A DNA stretch of 64,000 nt from an uncultured Anaerolineaceae bacterium (lineage in GTDB: Bacteria > Chloroflexota > Anaerolineae > Anaerolineales > Anaerolineaceae). The stretch is taken from contig CALCNO010000046.1 in assembly GCA_937897615.1 (NCBI GenBank), positions 18,807 through 82,806 on the forward strand. Reading direction: 5' to 3'. Position numbers and translations under genes: made by a program. The notes under the pieces were generated by a model. It saw only the letters and a list, made by a program, of their open reading frames with translations. It was not told the DNA's origin and did not search any database. This document shows positions 16,528 through 25,622 of this stretch, piece after piece; the stretch's first letter is position 1; every line of letters begins with the position of its first letter.

Positions 16528-17685
16528 ATGAAAATTCTGATCGTTCTGACTTATTACCGGCCTCATATCAGCGGACTTACGATCTATGCTGAGCGTTTGG
16601 CAAAAGCTTTCGCCAAACGCGGGCACGAGGTGACCATACTCACTTCGCAGTTTGAGCCGGCGCTTGCCCGCGATGAAGTGGTGGACGGGGTCAGGATCAT
16701 ACGCGCTCCGGTGTTGTTCCGTTTGAGCAAAGGCGTCATCATGCCCACCTTTGGCTGGCTGGCTTCAAAACTGGTGAGCCAGGCCGACGTGATCCAGTTG
16801 CACCTGCCGCAATTCGATGCAGCCGGGATTTCGCTGCGGGGCAGGTTGTTGCGAAAACCAACAGTCATCACTTACCATTGCGATCTCATACTGCCCCCCG
16901 GGTTGTTTAACCGCGTGGCCAATTTGGCCGTACTTTTTATGAACTGGCTGACAGCCATTTTTACCCACCGCATTGTTACCTACACCCAGGATTACGCCGA
17001 GCATTCGGATTACCTCAAGAACAAAATGAAAAAGGTGAAGATCATCCCGCCTCCGGTGGTGCTGCCAGCTGTAAAACCAGAAGCGGTGCGCGCGTTTGCG
17101 CAGACCCACAATGCTCCCAACCGCCGCCCCGTCATTGGTATGGCCGCACGTTTTGCCACAGAAAAAGGGGTGGAGGTGCTTTTGGAGGCTTTGCCGCGCG
17201 TGCTGGAACGCTTCCCCAATGCGCTGGTGCAGTTTGTGGGGCCTTACCAGAACATCATTGGCGAGGAGGAGTACTTCTCGCGCCTTTTGCCGCGCATTGC
17301 ACAATACCAGCAAAGCGGGCATTGGCAGTTTTTAGGTTCACTCAACCCGGAACAAATGGCTGCCTTTTTCCCCAACCTGGATGTGCTGGTGCTGCCCAGC
17401 CTTAACTCAACCGAGGCGTTCGGGTTAGTGCAGATCGAAGCGATGATGAATGGTGTTCCCTGCATAGCCTCTTCACTGCCAGGTGTGCGCCAGCCGGTTT
17501 TACGGCACGGCATGGGGCGCATCTTTCCCATAGGCGATTCGGCGGCATTGGCCGATGCACTGATTGAAGTGCTGGCCAATAAGAAAAATTACACAACCAA
17601 CCTGGTGCCATTTTCTATCTATGACCCCAACATGGTGGCACAGGATTACGAAGAATTGTTTGCGGAACTTAAACAGAACATCTAA
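16528..17685 (+). CDS. GT4-type glycosyltransferase
   Basis: The 385-residue protein has the GT-B fold of family GT4 retaining transferases. The N terminus (TYYRPHISGLTIYAERLAKA) is the usual glycine-rich acceptor-side loop; VIGMAARFATEKGVEVLLEA marks the C-terminal Rossmann domain; and STEAFGLVQIEAMMNGVP is the nucleotide-sugar EX7E motif. There is no transmembrane segment, so it likely acts on the cytoplasmic membrane face. Donor and acceptor are unknown. No ribosome-binding site precedes the ATG, so translation may depend on reinitiation from the epimerase gene six bases upstream. Confidence 0.9.
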   Translation: MKILIVLTYYRPHISGLTIYAERLAKAFAKRGHEVTILTSQFEPALARDEVVDGVRIIRAPVLFRLSKGVIMPTFGWLASKLVSQADVIQLHLPQFDAAGISLRGRLLRKPTVITYHCDLILPPGLFNRVANLAVLFMNWLTAIFTHRIVTYTQDYAEHSDYLKNKMKKVKIIPPPVVLPAVKPEAVRAFAQTHNAPNRRPVIGMAARFATEKGVEVLLEALPRVLERFPNALVQFVGPYQNIIGEEEYFSRLLPRIAQYQQSGHWQFLGSLNPEQMAAFFPNLDVLVLPSLNSTEAFGLVQIEAMMNGVPCIASSLPGVRQPVLRHGMGRIFPIGDSAALADALIEVLANKKNYTTNLVPFSIYDPNMVAQDYEELFAELKQNI

Positions 17686-17703
17686 CCTTGCGGAGTTGCT
17701 GCT

Positions 17704-20700
17704 GTGGCAATACTACCTGGTTCAAAAAAGGCGACGCGAAACCTGAGAGACCTGAAAATGCCGTGGGTCTGGGATATCCTGCTGATCGGCGTTTTGGCGA
17801 TTGGCGCGTTCTTCCGTTTTACCGGCATCTCCTGGGACGATAACCACCACTTGCATCCTGATGAGCGTTTTCTCACCATGGTGGAGTCAAGCATCTCTTC
17901 TGTGAAGAGCGCAGGCGAGTATTTTGATACTGCCAATTCCTCGCTGAATCCAAATAACCGCGGCTATTCCTTCTACGTGTATGGCACGCTGCCCATTTTC
18001 ATCGTTCGCTATGTGGGCGAATGGCTGGGGCAAACGGGATATGACCAGATCAACATTGTTGGCAGAGTGCTTTCCGGCATTTTTGACCTGGGCACCATTT
18101 TGATGGTCTATTTGATCGGGCGCAGGCTGTATCGCAGTGCCCGGGTGGGGCTACTGGCGGCGCTGTTTGCCACCCTTTCGGTTTTACCGATTCAACTTTC
18201 ACACTATTTTGCGGTGGATACATTTGCTAACTTCTTCGTTTATGCTGCGCTTTTTGCGGCCGTTTGCATCAGCACCGCTAAGCCCAAAATAGACGAAGCA
18301 ATCTCTGCTGATCCTTCTGCGGCTGCGAAGAAATCCTGGTGGTTGCAAAACTGGCGCGAGTTTATTCCGTATGCCTTCTTTGGTTTGCTCTACGGAATGG
18401 CGCTTGCTTCCAAGGTGAGCGTTTATGCCCTGGCATTAGCCCTGCCTTTGGCTGCGCTTGTGTACTACCTTAACCTGCCGGAAGAAGACCGTGCGCAGGC
18501 CGTTCCATACCTGATCCGCAATCTGGTGCTGGCAGGCATTATCGCTTTCATTACGTTCCGCGTTTTCCAGCCGTATTCCTTCAAAGGCCCCGGCTTTTTT
18601 GGCCTGGGGATCAACCAGGGTTGGCTCAACAGCCTGAAGGAACTCAAAAATATCAGCAGCGGCAATGTGGACGTGCCGTATGCGTTGCAGTGGGCGCGCC
18701 GCCCGATCACCTTTGCCATCACCAACATGGTCAAATGGGGGCTGGGGCTGCCGCTGGGGCTGGCAGCCTGGGGCGGCTTCCTGTGGATGGCGTGGCGTTC
18801 CGTCAAAGGGGATTGGAAACGCCATTTGGTTGTCCTGTTTTGGGTTGCTTTTGTCTTCATCACCCAATCGCTCAATCCGGTGAGGGCAATGCGTTATCAA
18901 CTCCCGGTATATCCGGCGCTGGCGTTGATTGCCTCCTGGATGATTTTCAAGCTCTGGGAGACCCAGCCGCGCAAAGTACGCAAGATCACCAATTTGAACA
19001 TTAATTGGAATCGCATTTTCTCGGTACTCATCGCTGTGGTCACGATTGCCGGTAGCGCTTTGTGGGCTTTTGCATTTAGCCGTATTTATACCCGGCCGGT
19101 CACGCGGGTTGCCGCCAGTGAATGGATCTATGGGCACATTCCCGGCGCCATTAACTTGCAAGTGGATCCGGATTCCGGGATTCAATACATGCAGCCCGTG
19201 GCCTATCAGAACTCGGCGTATATCTCTGCTGATTCACCATACATTTACGGTATTACCCCGTCTCAGGATGAAACTGTTACCAGCTTCACCATAGAACATG
19301 TGCTGGCTTCTCAGGCCTATGCAACGCCGGTATCTTTCGAGGTCTTCATCCGTGAAGCGCAGGGAAACGGCATGCTCTACAAAGGTGTCGGATTCTCTCA
19401 ATCCCTGTTTGATACTTCTGCTGACGCCCAGGGCGGCAAGGTGGAAATCACCTTTGTGGACGGTGTGCGTTTGCAGAAGGGCCATTATTACGAAATTGTG
19501 CTCGATGCTGCCGAACCCGGGGTACTGCTCAAAATTTCTGGCGGCGCCTGGCTTGAACTACGCTCTGGCTCTACAACGGCCATTCAGTATTTACCTGAGC
19601 CGGTTTTTCGGCTGACTGAGAATAACCCCTTCCAGACCACTTTTTCGGCGCAGAACAATGGCAGCGTCTCTTTGATTCAATTGGGCCATATTGTGGATAT
19701 TCTGGGGCTGCCAGATGCCAAGACGGTGACAGTTTCGATCATTGACCCCGCCAACCCCGACCAGCCGATTGGTTATGGGGAGCTCAAGGATCCCTTCCTG
19801 CCGGTTGATGACCCGCGCGGCGATTCGCGCTGGATCGAGCTTGAAAAGCCTGCCGTGCTTGAAAAAGGAAAGAGTTACACCCTTCTGCTGACGATGGAAG
19901 GCGCTAAAGGCGCACTGGGGCTTTTCAATGATGTTCTGGTGATGGAATCCACATGGGATGATGCCATCCCGCTGGGACTTTCCGGTTATGGCCCGTTTGG
20001 GTATGAGACGGGGATCTATGGAAACAACCGTAATCTGGAGCTTTACTGGAACGATAATGAGGACAAGCTGCAAAGGTTTTACTCCACGCTGGATCAATCG
20101 GATGTGATTGTGATCACCTCCAACCGCCAGTGGGGAACTACCGTGCGCGTGCCAGAACGCTACCCACTGACCATACAATACTACCGCTCGCTGATGGGAT
20201 GCCCGGAAGGCGAAGACACCATTAAGTGTTACGCAGATGCTCAGCCGGGTATGTATCAGGGCCAGCTTGGTTTTGAGTTAACGGCGGTATTTGAAAGTGA
20301 CCCAAACATCGGAAGTTTTAAGATCAATGACCAGTTGGCCGAAGAAGCCTTTACCGTATACGACCATCCCAAGGTGTTGATCTTCCAAAAGACGGATAAT
20401 TACCATCCCGCAACGATACGGGAAATTCTCGGCAGTGTGGACCTCAGCCAGGTGGTTCAACTCACCCCTGCCCAGGCAAGCAAGTATGAAGGCAATCTTT
20501 ATCTGAGCGACAGCGCCCGGCAAACCCAAACGGATGGGGGCACCTGGTCGGAGTTGTTCCCGGCAGATTCGCCTCTCAATCAGCACCCCTGGTTGGCGAT
20601 GGCTGCCTGGTATCTTTTGATTGCGCTGTTGGGCTGGCTGGTGTACCCAATTCTGCGGGTTGTGCTCAAAGGGTTGCCGGACAAAGGTTACCCGTTTGCC

Positions 20701-23025
20701 CGCATCACCGGCCTGCTATTGCTGGCTTACACAACCTGGCTCATCAGCTCTGTTGGCGGCACATTCTCACGCCTTACCATACTGCTTTGTCTTTTGGCAT
20801 TGGTGCTGCTCAGTGCGTTCCTGGCGTTTAAAGATCGCCGGAACTTCAAAGCCGAGATCGCAGCAAGGTGGAAATACTTCCTGAAAGTGGAAGCGGTGAT
20901 GCTTCTGCTTTTTGCTGTCATGCTTTACATCCGCTGGAATAACCCGGATTTATGGCATCCGTGGCGCGGCGGCGAAAAGCCCATGGACCTTTCCTACTTT
21001 ACGGCAGTGTTGAAGAGCACTGTCTTCCCGCCGTATGATCCCTGGTATGCAGGCGGATACATCAATTATTACTACTTTGGCTTTGTGATCGCCGCAGTTC
21101 CAACAAAACTGCTGGGGATTGTTCCGTATGTTGTGTACAACCTGATCATCCCCACCTTCTTTGCCTTGACCGGCCTGGGGGCGTTCAGCCTCGGTTGGAA
21201 TCTGCTCCATCGCCGCTCAAAAGACGATGAGCCTTCAGTGGATGAATCCAGGGCATCCGAAAGGCGGAGTTTTACCGCCGGCCTTATCAGCACATTCCTG
21301 GTGCTGATCGTGGGCAACCTGGGAACGGTGCGTATGATCAGCCAGGCGTTCCAAAAACTGGTGGCTCCCGGCGGGGTGCTCGATGGCGCGACTCTGGCGC
21401 AACACTTTGAGTGGTTCTTCAAGGGGCTGGCGGCTTTTGCCAAAGGCGGCGTGGAATTGCCAATTGGCTGGGGCGAGTGGTACTGGACGCCTTCGCGCGC
21501 TCTTCCCGGGGATACGATCACCGAATTCCCGTTTTTCACCTTCACCTATGCCGACCTGCACGCGCACATGCTGGCGTTGCCGATCACGCTGCTGGTATTG
21601 GCACTGGCCCTGTCCTTTATTTTTCAGCACTGGCGATATGAGGGAGCGACCAACAAGGGGCACATCTTGCAGGTTGGCCTCACGCTCGCTTTTACTGGCT
21701 TGATCCTGGGCGCTCTCAAAACCACGAATACGTGGGACTGGCCTACCTATCTGGCGCTTGTCAGTGTGGCGGTCATTTTCTCGGTATTCAAGTACGGGGA
21801 TGTGCCGGGCTGGTTCTTCCCGCGCAGAAAAGCCTGGCTGCGCAAGGGTTTGATGAGCATTGGGATCATCGGGGTCATTGCCGCGTTTTCTGCGTTATTC
21901 TTCCTGCCTTTCTCGGCGAATTATGCCCAGGCGTATGGCACGCTTGAAAAGTGGACCGGGGATCACTCACCACTGGGTTCCTACCTTGTCCATTGGGGCT
22001 TACCCTTCTTCCTCATCGTCAGTTGGTTCGTCTGGGAAACGCGCCAGTGGATGGCCAGCACACCGGCTTCTGCCCTTGAGAAAAGCAAACCCTATCTGAT
22101 TTATCTGGAAATCCTTGCCATCCTTTTCTTTGTCATCCTGGCCTTGCTCACCATGCTTGGCATCAAGATCGGCTGGCTGGTGGGGCTTCTGGCGGTCTGG
22201 GACCTGCTGCTTCTGCTGCGGCCGGGGATCAGCGATGAGAAACGCATTGTGCACTTTATGATCGGCACGGGGCTTGTTCTCACGCTCTTCGTCGAGTTAT
22301 TTGTCCTTGTGGGCGATGTGGGCAGGATGAACACCGTTTTCAAATTCTATTACCAGGCGTGGACACTGTTCAACATCAGTGCAACTGCTGCGCTGGTATG
22401 GCTTATCCCGGCTGTAAAGAATACCTGGAAGGAACGCAATGCGGCGATCTGGCAGGTTGTGCTGGCGTTTCTGTTGATCGCGGTATATTTGTACCCCGTC
22501 ACCGCCGCTACTGATAAGATGCGCGACCGCATGTCCGAATCTACCCCCAAAACTCTCGATGGCCTTGAGTTTATGAAGACCTCCACTTATTGGGATATGG
22601 ATCGGCAGATGGACCTCAGCCAGGATTATGCTGCTATCAAGTGGATGCAGGAGAATGTGCAAGGCTCGCCGGTGATCGTGGAAACGAACACTGTGGAATA
22701 TCGCTGGGGCAATCGTTTTACCATCTATACTGGACTGCCGGGCGTTTTGGGCTGGAACTGGCATCAGCGGCAGCAGCGCGGCGCGCTTGATTACAATGGC
22801 ATCGCCAGCCGCCTGGAGGAAATACCGGCATTCTACCTCACTGAGGATGTAAATGATGCGGTGGCCTTCTTGAAGAAGTACAATGTTGAGTACATCATCC
22901 TCGGGCAGCTTGAACAGGCGTATTATCCAGGAAACGGGCTGCTGAAGTTTGCGCAATATGATGGCATTTACTGGAAAGAGGTGTATCACGAGCAGGATAC
23001 CGTGATTTACCAGGTTATTCATTAG
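17704..23025 (+). CDS. Giant membrane protein: GT39/PMT-like domain fused to a Chlor_Arch_YYY (DUF2298) domain
   Basis: This 1773-residue protein has three parts. Residues ~1-450 form a polytopic GT39/PMT-like region with the acidic motif DDNHHLHPDERFL (~45-57) in the first outer loop. Residues ~455-960 are a soluble, probably extracytoplasmic, beta-rich region. Residues ~960-1590 are a second polytopic region with INYYYFGF (~1119), EFPFFTFTYADLHAHMLALP (~1273), NTWDWP (~1341) and MNTVFKFYYQAW (~1541), followed by a soluble tail. The YYY motif names the TIGR03662 family of Chloroflexota and archaea. It likely transfers sugar from a polyprenyl-phosphate donor, but substrate is unknown. The start is GTG behind GCGGAG. 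Confidence 0.85.
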   Translation: MAILPGSKKATRNLRDLKMPWVWDILLIGVLAIGAFFRFTGISWDDNHHLHPDERFLTMVESSISSVKSAGEYFDTANSSLNPNNRGYSFYVYGTLPIFIVRYVGEWLGQTGYDQINIVGRVLSGIFDLGTILMVYLIGRRLYRSARVGLLAALFATLSVLPIQLSHYFAVDTFANFFVYAALFAAVCISTAKPKIDEAISADPSAAAKKSWWLQNWREFIPYAFFGLLYGMALASKVSVYALALALPLAALVYYLNLPEEDRAQAVPYLIRNLVLAGIIAFITFRVFQPYSFKGPGFFGLGINQGWLNSLKELKNISSGNVDVPYALQWARRPITFAITNMVKWGLGLPLGLAAWGGFLWMAWRSVKGDWKRHLVVLFWVAFVFITQSLNPVRAMRYQLPVYPALALIASWMIFKLWETQPRKVRKITNLNINWNRIFSVLIAVVTIAGSALWAFAFSRIYTRPVTRVAASEWIYGHIPGAINLQVDPDSGIQYMQPVAYQNSAYISADSPYIYGITPSQDETVTSFTIEHVLASQAYATPVSFEVFIREAQGNGMLYKGVGFSQSLFDTSADAQGGKVEITFVDGVRLQKGHYYEIVLDAAEPGVLLKISGGAWLELRSGSTTAIQYLPEPVFRLTENNPFQTTFSAQNNGSVSLIQLGHIVDILGLPDAKTVTVSIIDPANPDQPIGYGELKDPFLPVDDPRGDSRWIELEKPAVLEKGKSYTLLLTMEGAKGALGLFNDVLVMESTWDDAIPLGLSGYGPFGYETGIYGNNRNLELYWNDNEDKLQRFYSTLDQSDVIVITSNRQWGTTVRVPERYPLTIQYYRSLMGCPEGEDTIKCYADAQPGMYQGQLGFELTAVFESDPNIGSFKINDQLAEEAFTVYDHPKVLIFQKTDNYHPATIREILGSVDLSQVVQLTPAQASKYEGNLYLSDSARQTQTDGGTWSELFPADSPLNQHPWLAMAAWYLLIALLGWLVYPILRVVLKGLPDKGYPFARITGLLLLAYTTWLISSVGGTFSRLTILLCLLALVLLSAFLAFKDRRNFKAEIAARWKYFLKVEAVMLLLFAVMLYIRWNNPDLWHPWRGGEKPMDLSYFTAVLKSTVFPPYDPWYAGGYINYYYFGFVIAAVPTKLLGIVPYVVYNLIIPTFFALTGLGAFSLGWNLLHRRSKDDEPSVDESRASERRSFTAGLISTFLVLIVGNLGTVRMISQAFQKLVAPGGVLDGATLAQHFEWFFKGLAAFAKGGVELPIGWGEWYWTPSRALPGDTITEFPFFTFTYADLHAHMLALPITLLVLALALSFIFQHWRYEGATNKGHILQVGLTLAFTGLILGALKTTNTWDWPTYLALVSVAVIFSVFKYGDVPGWFFPRRKAWLRKGLMSIGIIGVIAAFSALFFLPFSANYAQAYGTLEKWTGDHSPLGSYLVHWGLPFFLIVSWFVWETRQWMASTPASALEKSKPYLIYLEILAILFFVILALLTMLGIKIGWLVGLLAVWDLLLLLRPGISDEKRIVHFMIGTGLVLTLFVELFVLVGDVGRMNTVFKFYYQAWTLFNISATAALVWLIPAVKNTWKERNAAIWQVVLAFLLIAVYLYPVTAATDKMRDRMSESTPKTLDGLEFMKTSTYWDMDRQMDLSQDYAAIKWMQENVQGSPVIVETNTVEYRWGNRFTIYTGLPGVLGWNWHQRQQRGALDYNGIASRLEEIPAFYLTEDVNDAVAFLKKYNVEYIILGQLEQAYYPGNGLLKFAQYDGIYWKEVYHEQDTVIYQVIH

Positions 23026-23042
23026 GTTGGGATGGGATACCG

Positions 23043-25619
23043 TTGAGCGATTTCCTAGCGTTTCTTAGCTGGTATTTGGTGATACTTTTGGTCGGCCTGC
23101 TTTCGCTGCCGATTGCCTTTCGCCTTTTTTCACGCCTGGGAAGCAGGGGCTATGCGCTGATCCGTCCGATCAGCCTGCTGGTGTGGGGATACGTTTTCTG
23201 GCTGTTATGTTCACTGGGAATCTTGCAGAATGACCTGGGGGGTGTGCTGCTGGCTTTGGCTGCGCTGCTGCTGTTTTCTGTGTTGCTTTTGCGCAAAGGC
23301 AAGTGGGCAGAGTTAAAGCAGTGGTTAAAGGACAACTGGCGCTTCATACTTGTTGCTGAAGTTGTCTTCCTGGTCTTGTTCGCCGGCTGGGCAGTGGTGC
23401 GCGCGGCCAACCCTGATGCGGCTTACACCGAAAAACCCATGGAGTTGGCCTTTATTAATTCCATCCTCAAATCAGAGGCTTTCCCCCCGCAGGATCCCTG
23501 GCTTTCGGGTTATTCGATCTCTTACTACTATTTTGGCTACGTGCTGGTTTCGATGCTGATACGGGTAACGGGCGTGGCGTCTTCAGTGGCATTCAACCTG
23601 AGTTCCGCATTGTGGTTTGGTATCACCGGAATGGCGGCGTATGGGTTGGTGCATGATCTCCTGTGGGCCTGGAAAGGCAGAACTGCTGCTGGCCAAGCTG
23701 GCAGCAAAAAGACTGCTGGTTTTGCCCGCCTGGGTGCTCTGCTGGGACCTTTCTTCCTTCTGCTCATCGGTAACCTGGAAGGGTTTCTGGAATTATTGTA
23801 TGCGCGCCACGCTTTTTGGAAGGTTGGCGCGGACGGCACCCTGGCCTCCCGATTCTGGAATTGGCTGGGTATTTTGGAATTGAACACTCCGCCGACGCAG
23901 CCGCTCTCCTGGCTGCCAAACCGCACCGCCGGGTGGCTGTGGTGGCGCGGCTCACGCGTGATCCAGGATTTGAGCCTTTCCGGCGGGAACATTGAAGTTA
24001 TTGATGAATTCCCATTCTTTACATACCTGATCTCAGACCTTCACCCGCACCTGCTGGCAATGCCGTTTTGCCTGCTGGCAATTGCACTGGCACTGAATGC
24101 CTTTCTCTCACGGGATGAGCAGAGCTTCCCGTTGCCGATTTCTACCTCCTGGCTCAAGAACTGGCAGGCGTGGCTGACGATCCTTGCACTAGGCAGCCTG
24201 GCGTTTTTTAACACCTGGGATTTTCCCATCTACGTAGGCCTGTATGCCCTGGTGGTGATTTACAAGCGTATCCTGGAGAAAGGCTGGGCCTGGAGGAGAG
24301 CCTGGGAGTTCCTTCTGTGCGGGTTGTATCTGGGTATTGGCGGCATTGTCCTGTTCCTGCCTTTCTACCTGGGGTTCCAGTCACAGGCCGGTGGATTGTT
24401 GCCCAGCCTGGAATACATTACCCGGGGCGTCAATTTTTGGGTGATGTTTGCCTGCTTCCTGAGCCTGATCCTGATCTGGCTGGCCTGGCAGATCAAACGT
24501 CGCGAACTTGCCTTCGACTGGAAGAAGAGCCTGAAGATTGTTCTTTTTGGGGTATTGGGTTTATTCCTGCTTTCACTGGCATGGGGGTGGGTTGTTCTTG
24601 GGTTAGGCGGGCTGGGAGCGGCCCTGCTGCAAAACCAAAGCTCCTTGCTGGCATCTCTGGGAGCGAAGGCCTCGATGGGAGGACAATTATTTGCTTCAGT
24701 GCATGATAATTTTCCAACCTCAATGATCTTGCAGGAGGCGATTTTCAGGCGGGTGACCTCGCCGGGAACCTGGGTCACATTAACGCTAATCCTCATCGGC
24801 ACGGTTGGCTTCATTGCCGGCATTTCTCGCACCACTAAGGCAGAGGAGCAGCCACAGCGCAGCGCTGATGCAGCATGGCAGCCGCCTAACATTAAGATAT
24901 TCATCCTGTTGTTGATCCTTTTGGGAACAGGATTAACCCTGCTCCCTGAGTTCTTCTACCTGCGCGACCAGTTTGGCTGGCGCATGAACACGATCTTCAA
25001 GTTCTATTTTCAGGCCTGGGCGCTTTGGTCGCTGGCAGCGGCCTTCATCAGCGTGGAATTGTTGAGCACGCTCAAACGCTGGCGCTACGCTGCCTTTTCA
25101 CTTTTCTGGACGGCGTTGGTGGTAGTGAGCCTGGCTTACCCGGTGCTGATGGTATTGAACAAGACCAATAACTTTACACCGGCTGAGTGGACACTGGACG
25201 GCGATGCCTATATTGCCCGCTATACGCCTGACGAATATGCTGCGATGCAATGGCTGAAAGACCAGAATCTTGGCATTGTCGCCGAGGCGGTTGGCGGTAG
25301 TTACTCTGATTACGCGCGCGTGTCCACCAGAACCGGCTTTCCTACCGTGCTTGGCTGGCCAGGCCACGAGAGCCAGTGGCGTGGCGGCGCCACGGAAATG
25401 GGCAGCCGGGAACAGGATATCCGGCGCCTTTATGAAACAGACATGCCCGAGGAAATGTTTGCAATTCTGAACAAATACGACATTTGCTATGTTTACCTGG
25501 GGAACCTGGAGCGCGTACAATATGTTGTCAATCAGGGGAAGTTCGATGCCTGGTTGAGTGTTCTGTATTCAAACAATAGCGTTATTATCTATCAAGTTCC
25601 CGCAAATAATGGAGAGTAG
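23043..25619 (+). CDS. Chlor_Arch_YYY (DUF2298) membrane protein, stand-alone
   Basis: This 858-residue polytopic protein is a paralogue of the C-terminal half of the upstream giant protein. The same motifs recur in order: SYYYFGYVLVS (~158), EFPFFTYLISDLHPHLLAMP (~322), NTWDFP (~390) and RMNTIFKFYFQAW (~646), with a soluble C-terminal tail. It lacks the GT39-like front part. The start must be the TTG at 23043, because the only nearby ATG (23033) meets a stop at once; GGGATGGGA upstream may serve as a weak ribosome-binding site. The role is presumably glycosyl transfer or lipid-linked oligosaccharide handling, not proven for the family. Confidence 0.84.
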   Translation: MSDFLAFLSWYLVILLVGLLSLPIAFRLFSRLGSRGYALIRPISLLVWGYVFWLLCSLGILQNDLGGVLLALAALLLFSVLLLRKGKWAELKQWLKDNWRFILVAEVVFLVLFAGWAVVRAANPDAAYTEKPMELAFINSILKSEAFPPQDPWLSGYSISYYYFGYVLVSMLIRVTGVASSVAFNLSSALWFGITGMAAYGLVHDLLWAWKGRTAAGQAGSKKTAGFARLGALLGPFFLLLIGNLEGFLELLYARHAFWKVGADGTLASRFWNWLGILELNTPPTQPLSWLPNRTAGWLWWRGSRVIQDLSLSGGNIEVIDEFPFFTYLISDLHPHLLAMPFCLLAIALALNAFLSRDEQSFPLPISTSWLKNWQAWLTILALGSLAFFNTWDFPIYVGLYALVVIYKRILEKGWAWRRAWEFLLCGLYLGIGGIVLFLPFYLGFQSQAGGLLPSLEYITRGVNFWVMFACFLSLILIWLAWQIKRRELAFDWKKSLKIVLFGVLGLFLLSLAWGWVVLGLGGLGAALLQNQSSLLASLGAKASMGGQLFASVHDNFPTSMILQEAIFRRVTSPGTWVTLTLILIGTVGFIAGISRTTKAEEQPQRSADAAWQPPNIKIFILLLILLGTGLTLLPEFFYLRDQFGWRMNTIFKFYFQAWALWSLAAAFISVELLSTLKRWRYAAFSLFWTALVVVSLAYPVLMVLNKTNNFTPAEWTLDGDAYIARYTPDEYAAMQWLKDQNLGIVAEAVGGSYSDYARVSTRTGFPTVLGWPGHESQWRGGATEMGSREQDIRRLYETDMPEEMFAILNKYDICYVYLGNLERVQYVVNQGKFDAWLSVLYSNNSVIIYQVPANNGE

Positions 25620-25622
25620 ACT

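Noticed and set aside
16528..16540. Missing ribosome-binding site of the GT4 gene as a sign of a wrong start
   Set aside because: The N-terminal motif begins right at this ATG and the gene starts six bases after the epimerase stop, so reinitiation explains it.
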